Shown piece after piece: positions 9,802 to 19,102 of a DNA stretch of 64,000 nucleotides (its first letter is position 1; every line of letters starts with the position of its first letter). Below the pieces are notes generated by a model. It saw only the letters and a list, made by a program, of their open reading frames with translations. It made no database searches and was not told the DNA's origin. The position numbers and the translations under genes are program-made. The DNA lies in assembly GCF_001644605.1 (NCBI RefSeq), contig NZ_CP011388.1:202001-266000 (forward strand), written 5' to 3'. Source of the DNA: Paenibacillus swuensis (GTDB lineage Bacteria > Bacillota > Bacilli > Paenibacillales > DY6).

Positions 9802-11427
9802 CTAATCTTTCAGCTTCGGATCGAGCGCGTCGCGCAAACCGTCCCCAAGAATGTTAAAGCACAGTACCGTTACGAGAATGGCTAATCCGGGGAACAAAAT
9901 CGGAAATAACAACCCCGAGCTGTTATTCTTCGCGGCATTCAGCATGGCGCCCCACTCGGGAGCCGTAACATCCGCGCCCAAGCCCAGATAGCTGAGCCCC
10001 GCGCCGATCAGAATCGCGCTTCCGATCCGCATCGTCAGATAAATCATAATGACCGACAGCGTTCCGGGAAAGATATGGCGGCGAATGATAACGGAATCCT
10101 TCACGCCGATCGAACGGGCCGCTTCAACATACGTCATTTCCTTGAGCGAAAGCACGCTGCCGCGGACGATTCGAGTGAAGATCGGCACGGTGAAGGTGGC
10201 CACCGCCAGGATGACGTTGATCGTACCCGGACCCAGCACCGCGATGACGAAGATCGCCAGCAGCATGCCCGGAAAGGATAGCAGGATATCGGCGCCCCGC
10301 GTGATAAGCATGTCGAGTTTGCCGCCGTAGTAACCGGACAGCAGACCGAACAGAACGCCGATTGCCGCACCCACAAATACGCTGACAAATCCGATAATCA
10401 AGGTCTGCTGCGTTCCGGCGATAATCCGGGATAAGATGTCCCGGTTCGCATGATCCGTTCCGAACGGGTGGCGCTCGGATGGCGGCTGATGTTTGTACAA
10501 ATCCTCAAGCGAAGCATAGGACTCTTTAAGCGTAAGAGCGGTGAGCACCGGGGCCTGCACCTCCGCCCCTCCTGCAATGCCCGCGCCTACCGGAACAATC
10601 AGGAGCGAAGCGGTTTGCCCCGCCGACACCTTCACAATCCCCGTTCCGTTGCGATTGGCGCTAATCTCCCCTTCCGGCGTTACACCGACAACCAGAGGCG
10701 TCAAGGATTCATAGCTCAATCCTTCTTGGGCCTTAGCTGCATCCGAGGTTACGAAGCCGTTATCGGCTTTCTTCTCCTTACCGGCTCCCTCCGCAGCCGC
10801 CTGCTTCGCCACCGCCTCAGAGTTAGCCAGCCGGGTTCCGTCGGTCAGCACACCGCTTAACGCCGCGGCAACCGTGTCTCCAATGGCCAGCGGCGCTTCC
10901 AGCGGCTGCACGAACAGCTGCGATAACTGCGGCGAACGCGCATCAGCGGATACGCCCACTTCTACGACGGCGGACACGTCTCCGCTGCGCAGCACGACGG
11001 CCGTATTACCGCGCGTCACCGCGCGCAGCACGATCCCGCCGTCTGCTCCGGCAGCGGAGCGCAGCACTTCGCGCTTCACCGCTTCGGCCGTGAGTTTCGG
11101 CACGGCGTCCACCGTTGTGCCGTCGCTCATCAATCCTTGAACGGGTACCTTCCACTCTGTCAGGGAAGCAATGTTAATGCCTTTGGCGTCATATTGATCC
11201 GTCACCGGCCGGTCCGGCGTGTAAGGCGTCAGGAACGGCGAGAAGATCCCAGTTAATACGATGAGTACTATGACAATACCGGCAATGACCGCCAGCCTTT
11301 GTTTCATGAACTTCGTCTTGAAAGCACGAAAAGGGGTGTAAACCGGTTCTGCCGCCGGATCGGTCGGCACAGCCCCCTTTTTCCCGAAGATGGAGAAAGG
11401 AGAAGTGGATGTTGGGCTAGGTTTCAT
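9802..11427 (-). CDS. Peptide ABC transporter permease (OppC/DppC type) with large extracytoplasmic Ig-like insert
   Basis: 541 residues, against about 300 for ordinary DppC proteins. TM1 lies near residues 45-66. A soluble stretch of about 250 residues follows (about 75-320), then the normal permease core from DILSRIIAGTQQT, with an intact EAA loop (YVEAARSIGVKDS) near 434 that docks the ATPase. The insert contains a BIG2-like pattern (GVTPEGEISANRNGTGIVKV) and an Ala/Glu/Lys-rich segment. It would sit outside the membrane between TM1 and TM2, where it could contact the binding protein or cell wall; that role is inference. The reading frame is continuous and there is no sign of assembly error. 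It lies 10 nt upstream of the OppD-type gene. Confidence 0.9.
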   Translation of the reverse strand: MKPSPTSTSPFSIFGKKGAVPTDPAAEPVYTPFRAFKTKFMKQRLAVIAGIVIVLIVLTGIFSPFLTPYTPDRPVTDQYDAKGINIASLTEWKVPVQGLMSDGTTVDAVPKLTAEAVKREVLRSAAGADGGIVLRAVTRGNTAVVLRSGDVSAVVEVGVSADARSPQLSQLFVQPLEAPLAIGDTVAAALSGVLTDGTRLANSEAVAKQAAAEGAGKEKKADNGFVTSDAAKAQEGLSYESLTPLVVGVTPEGEISANRNGTGIVKVSAGQTASLLIVPVGAGIAGGAEVQAPVLTALTLKESYASLEDLYKHQPPSERHPFGTDHANRDILSRIIAGTQQTLIIGFVSVFVGAAIGVLFGLLSGYYGGKLDMLITRGADILLSFPGMLLAIFVIAVLGPGTINVILAVATFTVPIFTRIVRGSVLSLKEMTYVEAARSIGVKDSVIIRRHIFPGTLSVIMIYLTMRIGSAILIGAGLSYLGLGADVTAPEWGAMLNAAKNNSSGLLFPILFPGLAILVTVLCFNILGDGLRDALDPKLKD

Positions 11428-11439
11428 GGCGTTTCTCCT

Positions 11440-12363
11440 TTAGTCATAACGAATTTGCGGATTCAGCAGCCCGTAGCTGATGTCCACCAGCAGGTTGACG
11501 ATCAGGAACTGAAATGAAAACAGCAGTATTAATGCCTGGACAACGGGATAATCCCGGCTTGAGATGGAATCGACTAGCAGCGCGCCCAACCCCGGATATG
11601 CGAATACGCTTTCAACGACCGAAGCGCCGCCGATGAGAAACCCGAACTGCAAGCCTGTCATCGTGACGACCGGGATTAACGCGTTACGCAGGACGTGAGA
11701 CCAGACGACTACCCGTTCTTTCTGACCTTTGGCACGGGCGGTACGCACATAATCTTCTCTCAACACTTCCAGCACAGAGGCTCTTGTGAACCGGGCAATG
11801 ACGGCCGCGACACCCAAGCCTAAAGTCAGAGAAGGCAGCAGGAGATGCTTCCACGTGCCGGCGCCGCCGGAAGGCAGCCATCCGAGCTGTACGGAGAACA
11901 CTTGCACGAGCACCATGCCGAACCAGAATTCGGGAACGCTGAGCGCAGTGATGGTCGATACCATACCAATCCGATCCCATATCGTATTACGTTTTGTTGC
12001 CGAAATGATGCCCGCGAGCAGCCCGAACAAGATCGCCCATCCCATCGCCACCATCGTAAGCACCGCGGTAGACCAGCCTCGTTCCATTAACTGTCCCGCC
12101 ACATCCGACTTGGTTCGGTAAGACTTGCCGAAATCCCCTTGGCTGACAATGTTCCACAGATAGCGCCCATATTGCACGACCACATGATCGTCGAACCCTT
12201 CCAACGCTCTGTATTTCTCATATGTAGCTTTATCCAGATCATTACCGTAAATAATCCGAATCGGATCCGACGGGGTCAGACGTATGAGCATGAATGACAG
12301 AACCGATACGATGAGAAGAATCGGGATGATGCCGAAGATCCGCTTGACGATAAAACTTAGCAA
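11440..12363 (-). CDS. Peptide ABC transporter permease (OppB/DppB type)
   Basis: 307 residues, with a TTG start at 12363 preceded by AGGGAG at a short spacing. It opens with the family start LSFIVKRIFGIIPILLIVS, has about six membrane segments and an EAA loop (YVRTARAKGQKERVV). It forms the transmembrane channel together with the OppC-type protein encoded 12 nt downstream. The 110-nt gap before it, after the binding-protein gene, includes short inverted repeats (GGCG/CGCC). That is a common arrangement for keeping binding-protein mRNA more abundant. Confidence 0.92.
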   Translation of the reverse strand: MLSFIVKRIFGIIPILLIVSVLSFMLIRLTPSDPIRIIYGNDLDKATYEKYRALEGFDDHVVVQYGRYLWNIVSQGDFGKSYRTKSDVAGQLMERGWSTAVLTMVAMGWAILFGLLAGIISATKRNTIWDRIGMVSTITALSVPEFWFGMVLVQVFSVQLGWLPSGGAGTWKHLLLPSLTLGLGVAAVIARFTRASVLEVLREDYVRTARAKGQKERVVVWSHVLRNALIPVVTMTGLQFGFLIGGASVVESVFAYPGLGALLVDSISSRDYPVVQALILLFSFQFLIVNLLVDISYGLLNPQIRYD

Positions 12364-12473
12364 CCGACTCCCTACTTTCTTTGTTTAAAATGTCCGTTGC
12401 CAGGCGGATATGCGCCCTTAAACGGAAAGGCAGACCCGACACCTTCAGGCGCCGGGACCGCGATTTTCCAGAA

Positions 12474-14120
12474 CTATTCTTTCGTAACGTTGTTCAGATC
12501 CATGTAACCGTTAGGAATGATGACTACGTTAGCCACATTCTTGCGCTTGCCCACGATAGACTCCGGGCTGTACAGGAACGTCCATGCTGCGTCTTCAAAA
12601 ATAATCTTTTGCACATTAGCATAAATCTCTTGCGTTTTCGCCGCATCCGGCGTAGCCAAAGCCTCATCCAGAAGCTTATCTACCTCTTTATTTACGTAGA
12701 AGTTACTGTTGTTGTAGTTCGGCGGGATGCGGGTGGAGTGGAAGTTCGGACGCAATCCCCAATCCGCTTCGCCTGTACCCGGGGACCAGCGGCCAATGTA
12801 CATATCCGTTTCTTTACCTGCATCCAGCTTGTCGAACATCGTACCGGACTCCAGCGGAACTACTTTGGCGTTGATGCCGATTTTGCTTAATTGAATAGAA
12901 ACATTCTCGGCTACCGCGATAAATTCGGTCTCGTTACGAGTCCATAGCGTCGCGTCAAAACCTTTCTCGTAACCGCCTTTTTTCATCAGTTCTTTCGCTT
13001 TTTCCACATCGAATGCGTAAGGGGTTTGCGCGGTATAACCGACTACGTTAGGCGCGATTGCGGAATCGGCGATGCGGCCGTAACCGTTCACGACTTGCGC
13101 GATCAACTGCTCTTTATCCAGCGCGTAGTTCATCGCCTGACGCACATCTTTGTTGTATTGCTTCTTCGTTATATTGGCGCCCACGTAGTACACGTCCATG
13201 GACGGGGTTTTGCTGATATCCAGATCCGCGCTGCCTTCAAGCTCTTTGGCGCTTAAGGAAGGCACATTTTTCACGATGTCCAGTTCGCCTGTTTTCAACA
13301 TGTTAATACGTGTGCTTGCCTCTGTAACCGGCTTGTATGTAATGCTCTCGAGCTTGGCTTTGCCCTCCGCATTCCAATAACCGTCATAAGGGACCACTTT
13401 CACATACTGACCGTCTTTCCACTCCGCGAACTTGTAAGGACCTGTGCCTACCGGCGAACGATCCAGGTTATAGTTCGGATCTTTCTTCTTCTTATCCAGC
13501 TCCAGCGGGGAAATGACGGATCCTGCGGAATGCGTCATGTAAGCCGCCATCGCGGAGTTCGCGTCCTTGGAGGAGATCGTCAAATGAAGCTCATCCACCA
13601 CTTTAATATCTTCAATGAAGGAGAAGAAGCTGGCGCGGGCCATCTTGTTATCCTTGTTGCGCACGAAATCCAGACCGTCTTTCACGACTTGAGCCGTCAG
13701 CTTGGAACCGTCGTGGAACGTTACGCCTTCACGAAGGGTGAAAGTTACGGACTTCGCATCCGGGCTTACGACATATTCCGTTGCAAGCAACGGTTGAATT
13801 TTCATGTTCTGATCCAATTTCAGCAAGCCTTCGAACATGGAACCTTGAACACCGGTGGAGTTGCCGTCTGTCGAGTTAAACGGGTTCATGGAAGTCGGCT
13901 CCGCTTCAATCCCTACAGTCAACGTTTGCGGTACCGGCGCGGGTTCCGGCTCAGGCGCAGGCTCTTCCGTCTTCGCCGCGTTCGTTCCGGTGTTGCCTTC
14001 TTTCGCTTCCGTGTTCTCCGGTGTGTTTCCGTTGTTACTGTTACAAGCGGTAAGCCATGTCAGAGACAACATCAGAACAAGCAACATGCCAAGCCATTTA
14101 CGATTTCTCAAATACTCCAT
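12474..14120 (-). CDS. Peptide ABC transporter substrate-binding lipoprotein (SBP_bac_5)
   Basis: 548 residues from ATG 14120. An in-frame TTG nine bases later with AAGGGG at ideal distance is an alternative start, and an ATG at 14138 lacks a ribosome site. A lipobox LTAC puts the lipidated Cys at residue 26, followed by an Asn/Thr/Glu/Pro-rich tether. The mature part has the family hallmarks LTVGIEAEPTSMNPF, GTGPYKFAEW and RQAMNYALDKEQL. It captures peptides outside the membrane and hands them to the permeases encoded next. It is the first gene of a seven-gene minus-strand operon with a clear sigma-54 promoter. Confidence 0.92.
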   Translation of the reverse strand: MEYLRNRKWLGMLLVLMLSLTWLTACNSNNGNTPENTEAKEGNTGTNAAKTEEPAPEPEPAPVPQTLTVGIEAEPTSMNPFNSTDGNSTGVQGSMFEGLLKLDQNMKIQPLLATEYVVSPDAKSVTFTLREGVTFHDGSKLTAQVVKDGLDFVRNKDNKMARASFFSFIEDIKVVDELHLTISSKDANSAMAAYMTHSAGSVISPLELDKKKKDPNYNLDRSPVGTGPYKFAEWKDGQYVKVVPYDGYWNAEGKAKLESITYKPVTEASTRINMLKTGELDIVKNVPSLSAKELEGSADLDISKTPSMDVYYVGANITKKQYNKDVRQAMNYALDKEQLIAQVVNGYGRIADSAIAPNVVGYTAQTPYAFDVEKAKELMKKGGYEKGFDATLWTRNETEFIAVAENVSIQLSKIGINAKVVPLESGTMFDKLDAGKETDMYIGRWSPGTGEADWGLRPNFHSTRIPPNYNNSNFYVNKEVDKLLDEALATPDAAKTQEIYANVQKIIFEDAAWTFLYSPESIVGKRKNVANVVIIPNGYMDLNNVTKE

Positions 14121-14192
14121 CCCCTTCTCAAACCCCATATTGTTAAGAAATTTCCCCTCGTGATGATTCGAAATCCCTTTGACTATACCTTA

Positions 14193-14210
14193 AGCAACAT
14201 CTGTGCCAAC
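14193..14210 (-). promoter_or_regulatory. Sigma-54 (-24/-12) promoter of the peptide-uptake operon
   Basis: Minus-strand sequence TTGGCACAGATGTTGCT is a perfect match to the -24/-12 consensus with 10 nt between GG and GC. The predicted start is near 14181, about 60 nt before the binding-protein gene. A GAATGT-N11-ACATTC dyad (14217-14239) lies just upstream. Confidence 0.9.
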
Positions 14211-14301
14211 TTCAGGGAATGTGAACTTAAATGACATTCAAAATCTTTCTCCCTGCCGATAACGATATTAAAACGCTTACTTACTTTACGAAAAATTTAC
14301 A

Positions 14302-14331
14302 TTGATAGATTAGCTGACATTTTGCTAGAAT
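14302..14331 (+). promoter_or_regulatory. Sigma-A promoter of the sigma-54 activator gene
   Basis: TTGATA (14302-14307), an 18-nt spacer, then TAGAAT (14326-14331), about 65 nt before the ATG of the activator. This would allow basal activator synthesis independent of RpoN. Confidence 0.5.
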
Positions 14332-14397
14332 ATGGTCATAGATGGTTCCTTGATGGTTTACCAATTTCGGTTTTAACAGGAAGGAGCAACATAAACG

Positions 14398-16497
14398 ATG
14401 GCCCAAATCCTCACCCTGCTTGCCGGCACCAAAGAAACGCGGAAAACACTGCATGCTCAATTGGAAGATATTCTGGGCAATTATGTCCGGGCTGAAAGCT
14501 TTTCCTTGGAGGAACAGGATATTCCGTCCGTGATACATGATCGAATGATCATTCTCTCGTCCCATTTGATCGAGGAGGAAGTCTCTCCTTTTATCGGGCA
14601 AGGCTGTCATGTCATTACCGCCGACCGGATCACCAATTACGAGCACATCGATAAACTTTTGCAACTCCCCAAGGGCACGCGCGCTCTTTATGTCAATGAC
14701 TTTCCTGAAACCGTTTCGGAATCCATTACCAACCTGCTGGAGCTCGGCATTGACAACATTGAGTACATTCCCTATTTTCCAGGCAAAAAAAACCTGCACC
14801 GCGTCCCCCTGGCCATCACACCCGGCGAATTCGAGCTTGTTCCCGAATATGTGACTGACATTATTAACATCGGACCGAGGCTCATTGACATTACAACCAT
14901 TACGGAAATCATCCGGTTTCTGCAATTGCCGGCGGCGGTAGGTCGAGAGATCTCGAACCGTTTTACAGGCAAAATCATTGAACTCAGCAAGAAACTGGCA
15001 CTCACCAACGCTGAAACCGAGCAATTGAACGATCATTTCAAGCATGTGCTGAACGGTGTCAATGACGGCATTATGGCGTTGGACACCCGGGGACGGATCA
15101 CTGTATTTAATGAAATTATGGAGACGGCTTCTCGGATGTCCTCGCGTTATGCGATCGGCAGGCCTTTAGTGGAAGTCATTCAACATCCGGAATTGGTGAA
15201 ATATATCGTTGGCGAATCGGACCCCGGCGGGCAATGCTTTGCATTGAATCAGACGGATTTTATGGTCGAGAAGCTTCATTTGAAAACCGAGGACAGTATC
15301 GTGGTTACGTTCAAGGACATGCATGAGACGATCAAAATGGAGCGCACCTTACGCCGCGAGCTGGTCAAGAAGGGCTTTGTGGCCAAGTACAGCTTTCAGG
15401 ACATTATCGGGGACAGCCCGCTGCTCAACAAGACCAAAGATGTGGCGGCCAAGCTGGCCAAGACGGATCTCACGGTGCTGATTGAAGGGGAAAGCGGCAC
15501 CGGTAAGGAGCTTTTTGCCAGCGCCATGCACAACGCGTCGTTTCGGAATCAACAGACATTCCTGGCCATTAACTTTAGCGCTTTATCCGAGGATTTAATT
15601 GAGAGCGAGCTGTTCGGGTATGAGGAAGGAGCGTTTACGGGGGCCAAAAAAGGCGGTAAAACCGGTCTCTTCGAGCAAGCCAACGGCGGCACCATCTTCC
15701 TCGATGAAATCGGGGACATCTCATTAAAGCTGCAGGCGAGGTTGCTTCGGGTGCTGCAAGAGAAGGAAATTATGCGGATTGGCGGCAGCAAAATCATCCC
15801 TATTGACGTGCGGGTCATCGCCGCAACCAATAAAGACCTTCTGCAGATGATTGATTTGGGCAAATTTCGGGAGGATTTGTATCACCGCTTGAAGGTGCTC
15901 TATCTGCATCTGCCGGAGCTTCGAAAGCGCAAGGAAGATATTTCGCGGTTGATTCGCCATTTCACTCGTGTTACGGGCCGCGACAGCGTGGTCATTCTGC
16001 CTGAAGTATTGCACCGGTTAACGCAATATGAATGGTTCGGCAATATCCGCGAATTAAAGAATACGCTGGATTACATGCTGGCGGTATGCGACGGCGACGT
16101 GGTTACGCTGGACGACATCCCGGAGGAGCATTTCTTCCAGCGGAGCGCGGCCGGGAACCGGGGCGAGCTGGTGTACCGCTCCGACGGCACGGCTGTGGGC
16201 GGCTCACGCGAGAGTGACGCGGTTGTGGCGATCTCGGATGAGGAGGAATTATTATTCATCCTCGAGACGGTGTATCTGTACAACCGCAAGGGCGAGCCTG
16301 TGGGCCGGCAGAAGATTTCGGAGAAATCTTCCCGAAGCTCGCGTCCGCTGAGCGAGCAGCAGATTCGCCACCGGGTTGATCAGCTGGAGCAGGACGGCTA
16401 TCTGATCGTGAGCCGCGGCCGTACCGGGATTAAGCTGACGCAGTCGGGGTTGGGGAAGTTGGTTGCATCGGGCGTTCCGTTGTCGGCGGTGACATAA
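14398..16497 (+). CDS. Sigma-54-dependent transcriptional activator (enhancer-binding protein) with winged-helix C-terminus
   Basis: 699 residues, with AAGGAG upstream of the ATG. Order: an N-terminal sensor-like region (about 1-180) I cannot assign, a PAS domain (about 210-315), then a sigma-54 AAA+ domain with Walker A GESGTGKE near 363, the sigma-54 contact loop GAFTGA near 411 and Walker [12 protein letters not shown]. The C-terminus (about 615-690) does not look like the usual Fis-type helix-turn-helix. It reads as a winged helix ([21 protein letters not shown], then a basic wing). The activator hydrolyses ATP to open RpoN holoenzyme promoters. It is divergent to the peptide operon with its perfect -24/-12 promoter and close to two more such promoters, so these are the likely targets. 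Confidence 0.92.
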   Translation: MAQILTLLAGTKETRKTLHAQLEDILGNYVRAESFSLEEQDIPSVIHDRMIILSSHLIEEEVSPFIGQGCHVITADRITNYEHIDKLLQLPKGTRALYVNDFPETVSESITNLLELGIDNIEYIPYFPGKKNLHRVPLAITPGEFELVPEYVTDIINIGPRLIDITTITEIIRFLQLPAAVGREISNRFTGKIIELSKKLALTNAETEQLNDHFKHVLNGVNDGIMALDTRGRITVFNEIMETASRMSSRYAIGRPLVEVIQHPELVKYIVGESDPGGQCFALNQTDFMVEKLHLKTEDSIVVTFKDMHETIKMERTLRRELVKKGFVAKYSFQDIIGDSPLLNKTKDVAAKLAKTDLTVLIEGESGTGKELFASAMHNASFRNQQTFLAINFSALSEDLIESELFGYEEGAFTGAKKGGKTGLFEQANGGTIFLDEIGDISLKLQARLLRVLQEKEIMRIGGSKIIPIDVRVIAATNKDLLQMIDLGKFREDLYHRLKVLYLHLPELRKRKEDISRLIRHFTRVTGRDSVVILPEVLHRLTQYEWFGNIRELKNTLDYMLAVCDGDVVTLDDIPEEHFFQRSAAGNRGELVYRSDGTAVGGSRESDAVVAISDEEELLFILETVYLYNRKGEPVGRQKISEKSSRSSRPLSEQQIRHRVDQLEQDGYLIVSRGRTGIKLTQSGLGKLVASGVPLSAVT

Positions 16498-16800
16498 GGG
16501 AGCTTGATGTGTGTTGAAATCTATTGGTGGAGTGATCTACTGTTGCGCGTGTGGGAGGGAAGGGGGTGTGGTTTCGGCCTCTCTTGACTTCGTATTCCCT
16601 TCATTAGGTTAAGGCGGTTGGAATACGAAGTCAAAGGATGCACGTAAACTCTACACCACACCCCCGTTCCCTCTTCGGTTCTACCCAGTAGATGGTTCCA
16701 CCTAAACATTTCAACACACTTTACAAGCGACTTAGGTCACTCCGACAACTTCACTTGGCAAATTAGCGGGTCCCCGGTGAATGCGGGGACCCGCTGGTGT
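16482..16800. repeat. Tandem structured element, unit A
   Basis: First of two near-identical units with a 318-bp period. A nested imperfect palindrome runs from GTGTGTTGAAAT (16509) to ATTTCAACACAC (16708-16719). Paired inner segments follow: GGTGGA and ATCTACTG with CAGTAGAT and TCCACC, GAGGGAA/GGGGGTGTGGT with its complement carrying one bulge, and TTGACTTCGTATTCC with its exact complement. The unit ends with an 11-bp GC-rich hairpin (16765-16795) that lacks a T-run. Its first bases overlap the last codons of the activator gene. There is no credible ORF. The 723-bp gap to the next gene consists almost entirely of the two units. Confidence 0.85.
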
Positions 16801-17118
16801 GTTGGTGGTGACATAATGAGATTTATGTGTGTTGAAAGATTTGGCGGAAAGATCTACTGTTGCGCGTGTGGGAGGAAAGGGGGTGTGGTTTCGGCCTCTC
16901 TTGACTTCGTATTCACTTGATTAGGTTAAGGCGGTTGGAATACGAATTCAAAGGATGCACGTAAACTCTACACCACACCCCCGTTCCCTCTTCGGTTCTA
17001 CCCAGTAGATGATTCCACTAAACATTTCAACACACTTTACAAGCGACTTAGGTCACTTTGACAACTTCACTTGGCAAAATAGCGGGTCCCCGGTGAATGC
17101 GGGGACCCGCTTCTATGT
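16801..17118. repeat. Tandem structured element, unit B
   Basis: Second unit. It repeats the palindrome (outer arms at 16827 and about 17026-17037) and the identical GC-rich hairpin (17081-17111). It also carries a copy of the GGTGACATAA that contains the activator stop codon, which shows the duplication arose from a segment starting inside that gene. Differences from unit A fall mostly in loops, and some fall in stems without full compensation. Confidence 0.85.
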
Positions 17119-17220
17119 GGTGAATGAACAATACGGCTATGAACGAGCAGGAAAATAAAAAACACTAGTGGAATATATTGTCGATACATTATCTTAGAGT
17201 TCGTTTAGGAGGAAATACTC

Positions 17221-17973
17221 ATGTTGGAATCCATAAAGGAAGAGTATATCTCATCCAATAAGAAAAGTTGGGATGAAGCGGCGCCAAGATTTTTCGGAAG
17301 AACCGCGCTTCCTATATACGGTCCATTTCTACCCAAAGAAAACGAACTTAAGCTATTCGGTGATCTTTCGGGTAAGAAGGTTTTAGAAATCGGTTGTGGT
17401 AGTGGACACTCCCTGAAATATATGTCCTCGCAGGGAGCCTCAGAGCTTTGGGGAATAGATTTATCCGATACGCAAATTGAGACAGCACGAAACCTGCTCT
17501 CGGATTGCACAACTAAATTAAATCTTTTCCAAGGAGCGATGGAAAAGAATCCCGGTATCCCAGTCGAGTATTTTGACATTGTTTATTCAATTTATGCAAT
17601 TGGTTGGTCTGTGGACTTGCGAATGACACTCCGCAATTTATACGACTATTTGAAGCCCGGTGGAAGTTTTATCTTTAGTTGGGAGCATCCGCTTCACAAT
17701 CGTTTAAGCCAAAACGGCAATCAAATAATAATTAACAAGTCTTACCATGAAGAGGGTCTTCAGCAGTGTGAACCATGGGATAGTCCGGCTATAATGAATC
17801 AATTGAAGCTTAGCACGTATATTAATGAGTTAATTCAAGCCGGCTTTCAAATTGAAAGAGTTGTTGAAGATGTTGTCATCCAAGAGGAAATAAATTCGGA
17901 TGCAGTGTGGTACACACATCAAAAGGCAGTATTAATTCCTCCCGCTTTTATTATAAAGTGTACAAAAAAGTAA
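17221..17973 (+). CDS. Class I SAM-dependent methyltransferase
   Basis: 250 residues behind an AGGAGG. The SAM-binding motif I VLEIGCGSGHS (about 55-65) is followed by an acidic residue in GIDLSDTQIE, and a later LKPGGSFIFSWEHP strand is typical of UbiE/Methyltransf_11 proteins. It transfers a methyl group from SAM to an unidentified small molecule; nothing in the sequence tells which. It appears monocistronic. A 15-codon reading frame with its own ribosome site follows at 17986 but is too short to call. Confidence 0.85.
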   Translation: MLESIKEEYISSNKKSWDEAAPRFFGRTALPIYGPFLPKENELKLFGDLSGKKVLEIGCGSGHSLKYMSSQGASELWGIDLSDTQIETARNLLSDCTTKLNLFQGAMEKNPGIPVEYFDIVYSIYAIGWSVDLRMTLRNLYDYLKPGGSFIFSWEHPLHNRLSQNGNQIIINKSYHEEGLQQCEPWDSPAIMNQLKLSTYINELIQAGFQIERVVEDVVIQEEINSDAVWYTHQKAVLIPPAFIIKCTKK

Positions 17974-18096
17974 GGAGTAAAATAGATGCGAAGGGATTTC
18001 AAATTAATCTTGGTTTATGGGTTAATTAAATGATTCTTATGGGCAGTCAGTCCTTTTGAGTTGTTGTCTAGAATCGACTAAAGACTTCAAAAGAGA

Positions 18097-18124
18097 AACC
18101 ACTCCATATTGAATAGGAGTGGTT
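18097..18124. terminator. Hairpin terminator between convergent genes
   Basis: AACCACTCC (18097-18105) pairs with GGAGTGGTT (18116-18124), loop 10 nt. On the minus strand it is followed by a T-rich TTTCTCTTTT, so it most likely ends the SDR transcript. Confidence 0.65.
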
Positions 18125-18172
18125 CATTCCATATACCTCCACAACCACAAGGATATCAATACAAGGCAATGA

Positions 18173-18970
18173 TCAAAAAATAGTTGGGATCATTCCCCCG
18201 TCCATACGGATCGGAGAACCTTTAAAGGCCGAAGCATAAGGACTGCACACAAATGCAGTTAATCTGCCTATCTCCATTGGCCTGATAAAGCGCTGTATTT
18301 CAGATTGAGGCAGATTCGTGGTCATGAAATCTTTCTCTTTTTCGGAAAAAGTCATATTGGTATCAGGATAGATCCCCTCAATGATTTGTTGTACATTCTC
18401 AGAGAGTGTCGGTCCTGGCATGATCGTATTGACAGTAACTTCTGTTCCTCTTGTTAATTTGGATAAACTTTTGGATAAGGATAATAGCATCGACTTGGTC
18501 ATACAATACTGCGGCATTTGCCCCGAAGGCATCACGGCTTCTTCACTTGCAATAAAGATGATGCGGCCATAATCCTCTTTTAACATGTTGGGCAGATAAA
18601 ATTTAGTTAATCCGTTTGCAGCAAGAACATTCGTACGGAAGTATTTGTCCCATACCTCATCGTCAACGTCCTCATAATTCATGATTTCATAGATACCCAT
18701 GTTGTTAACTAGAATATCCACTTTGGGGTATTGTCTAAATAAAGCTTCTCTTTGCTCAAGATCCACAAGATCGGCTGCAGCATTCTGAGGAGAAGTCGCA
18801 GGGAAATTCAACTTGATCTCATTTACAGTTCGTTCTGCCTCTTCATAATTTCGGCCGTTAATGAATACATGAACACCTTCTTTGGCAAGCTCCATCGCAA
18901 TTGCTTTACCTATACCTCGCGTTGATCCTGTAACTAAAGCTGTTTTGTTATGTAATCCCATATCCATCAT
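18173..18970 (-). CDS. SDR family NAD(P)-dependent oxidoreductase
   Basis: 265 residues, with GAGGG 6 nt before the first ATG. The nucleotide-binding motif TGSTRGIG spans residues 14-21, NNMG follows, and the catalytic Tyr and Lys are in YCMTK with a serine in FIASEE. The C-terminus ends SPIRMDGGMIPTIF, close to the usual family ending. It is a reductase or dehydrogenase of an unknown alcohol or ketone. The gene lies 132 nt downstream of an AraC-type regulator on the same strand, which probably controls it. Confidence 0.88.
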   Translation of the reverse strand: MMDMGLHNKTALVTGSTRGIGKAIAMELAKEGVHVFINGRNYEEAERTVNEIKLNFPATSPQNAAADLVDLEQREALFRQYPKVDILVNNMGIYEIMNYEDVDDEVWDKYFRTNVLAANGLTKFYLPNMLKEDYGRIIFIASEEAVMPSGQMPQYCMTKSMLLSLSKSLSKLTRGTEVTVNTIMPGPTLSENVQQIIEGIYPDTNMTFSEKEKDFMTTNLPQSEIQRFIRPMEIGRLTAFVCSPYASAFKGSPIRMDGGMIPTIF

Positions 18971-19102
18971 ACATCGCCCTCATCATTCTGTGTCTTTCAC
19001 ATTCTGTGATAGGGATTATACTACCTTGTCCGGATTGTTCAGTAACTAGCTTTATACGCCAAGGTTCTTGTGTCACACGCCAATCATACAACCCGGGAAG
19101 GG

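Noticed and set aside
16755-16775. Possible -24/-12 element near TTGGCAAATTAGC in the tandem repeat
   Set aside because: GG and GC are only 7 nt apart, which does not fit RpoN spacing.
17986-18033. 15-codon frame with its own AGGAG after the methyltransferase gene
   Set aside because: Too short to judge; it may be the stub of a decayed gene, since the frame stays open for another 15 codons after the stop, but there is no homology evidence.
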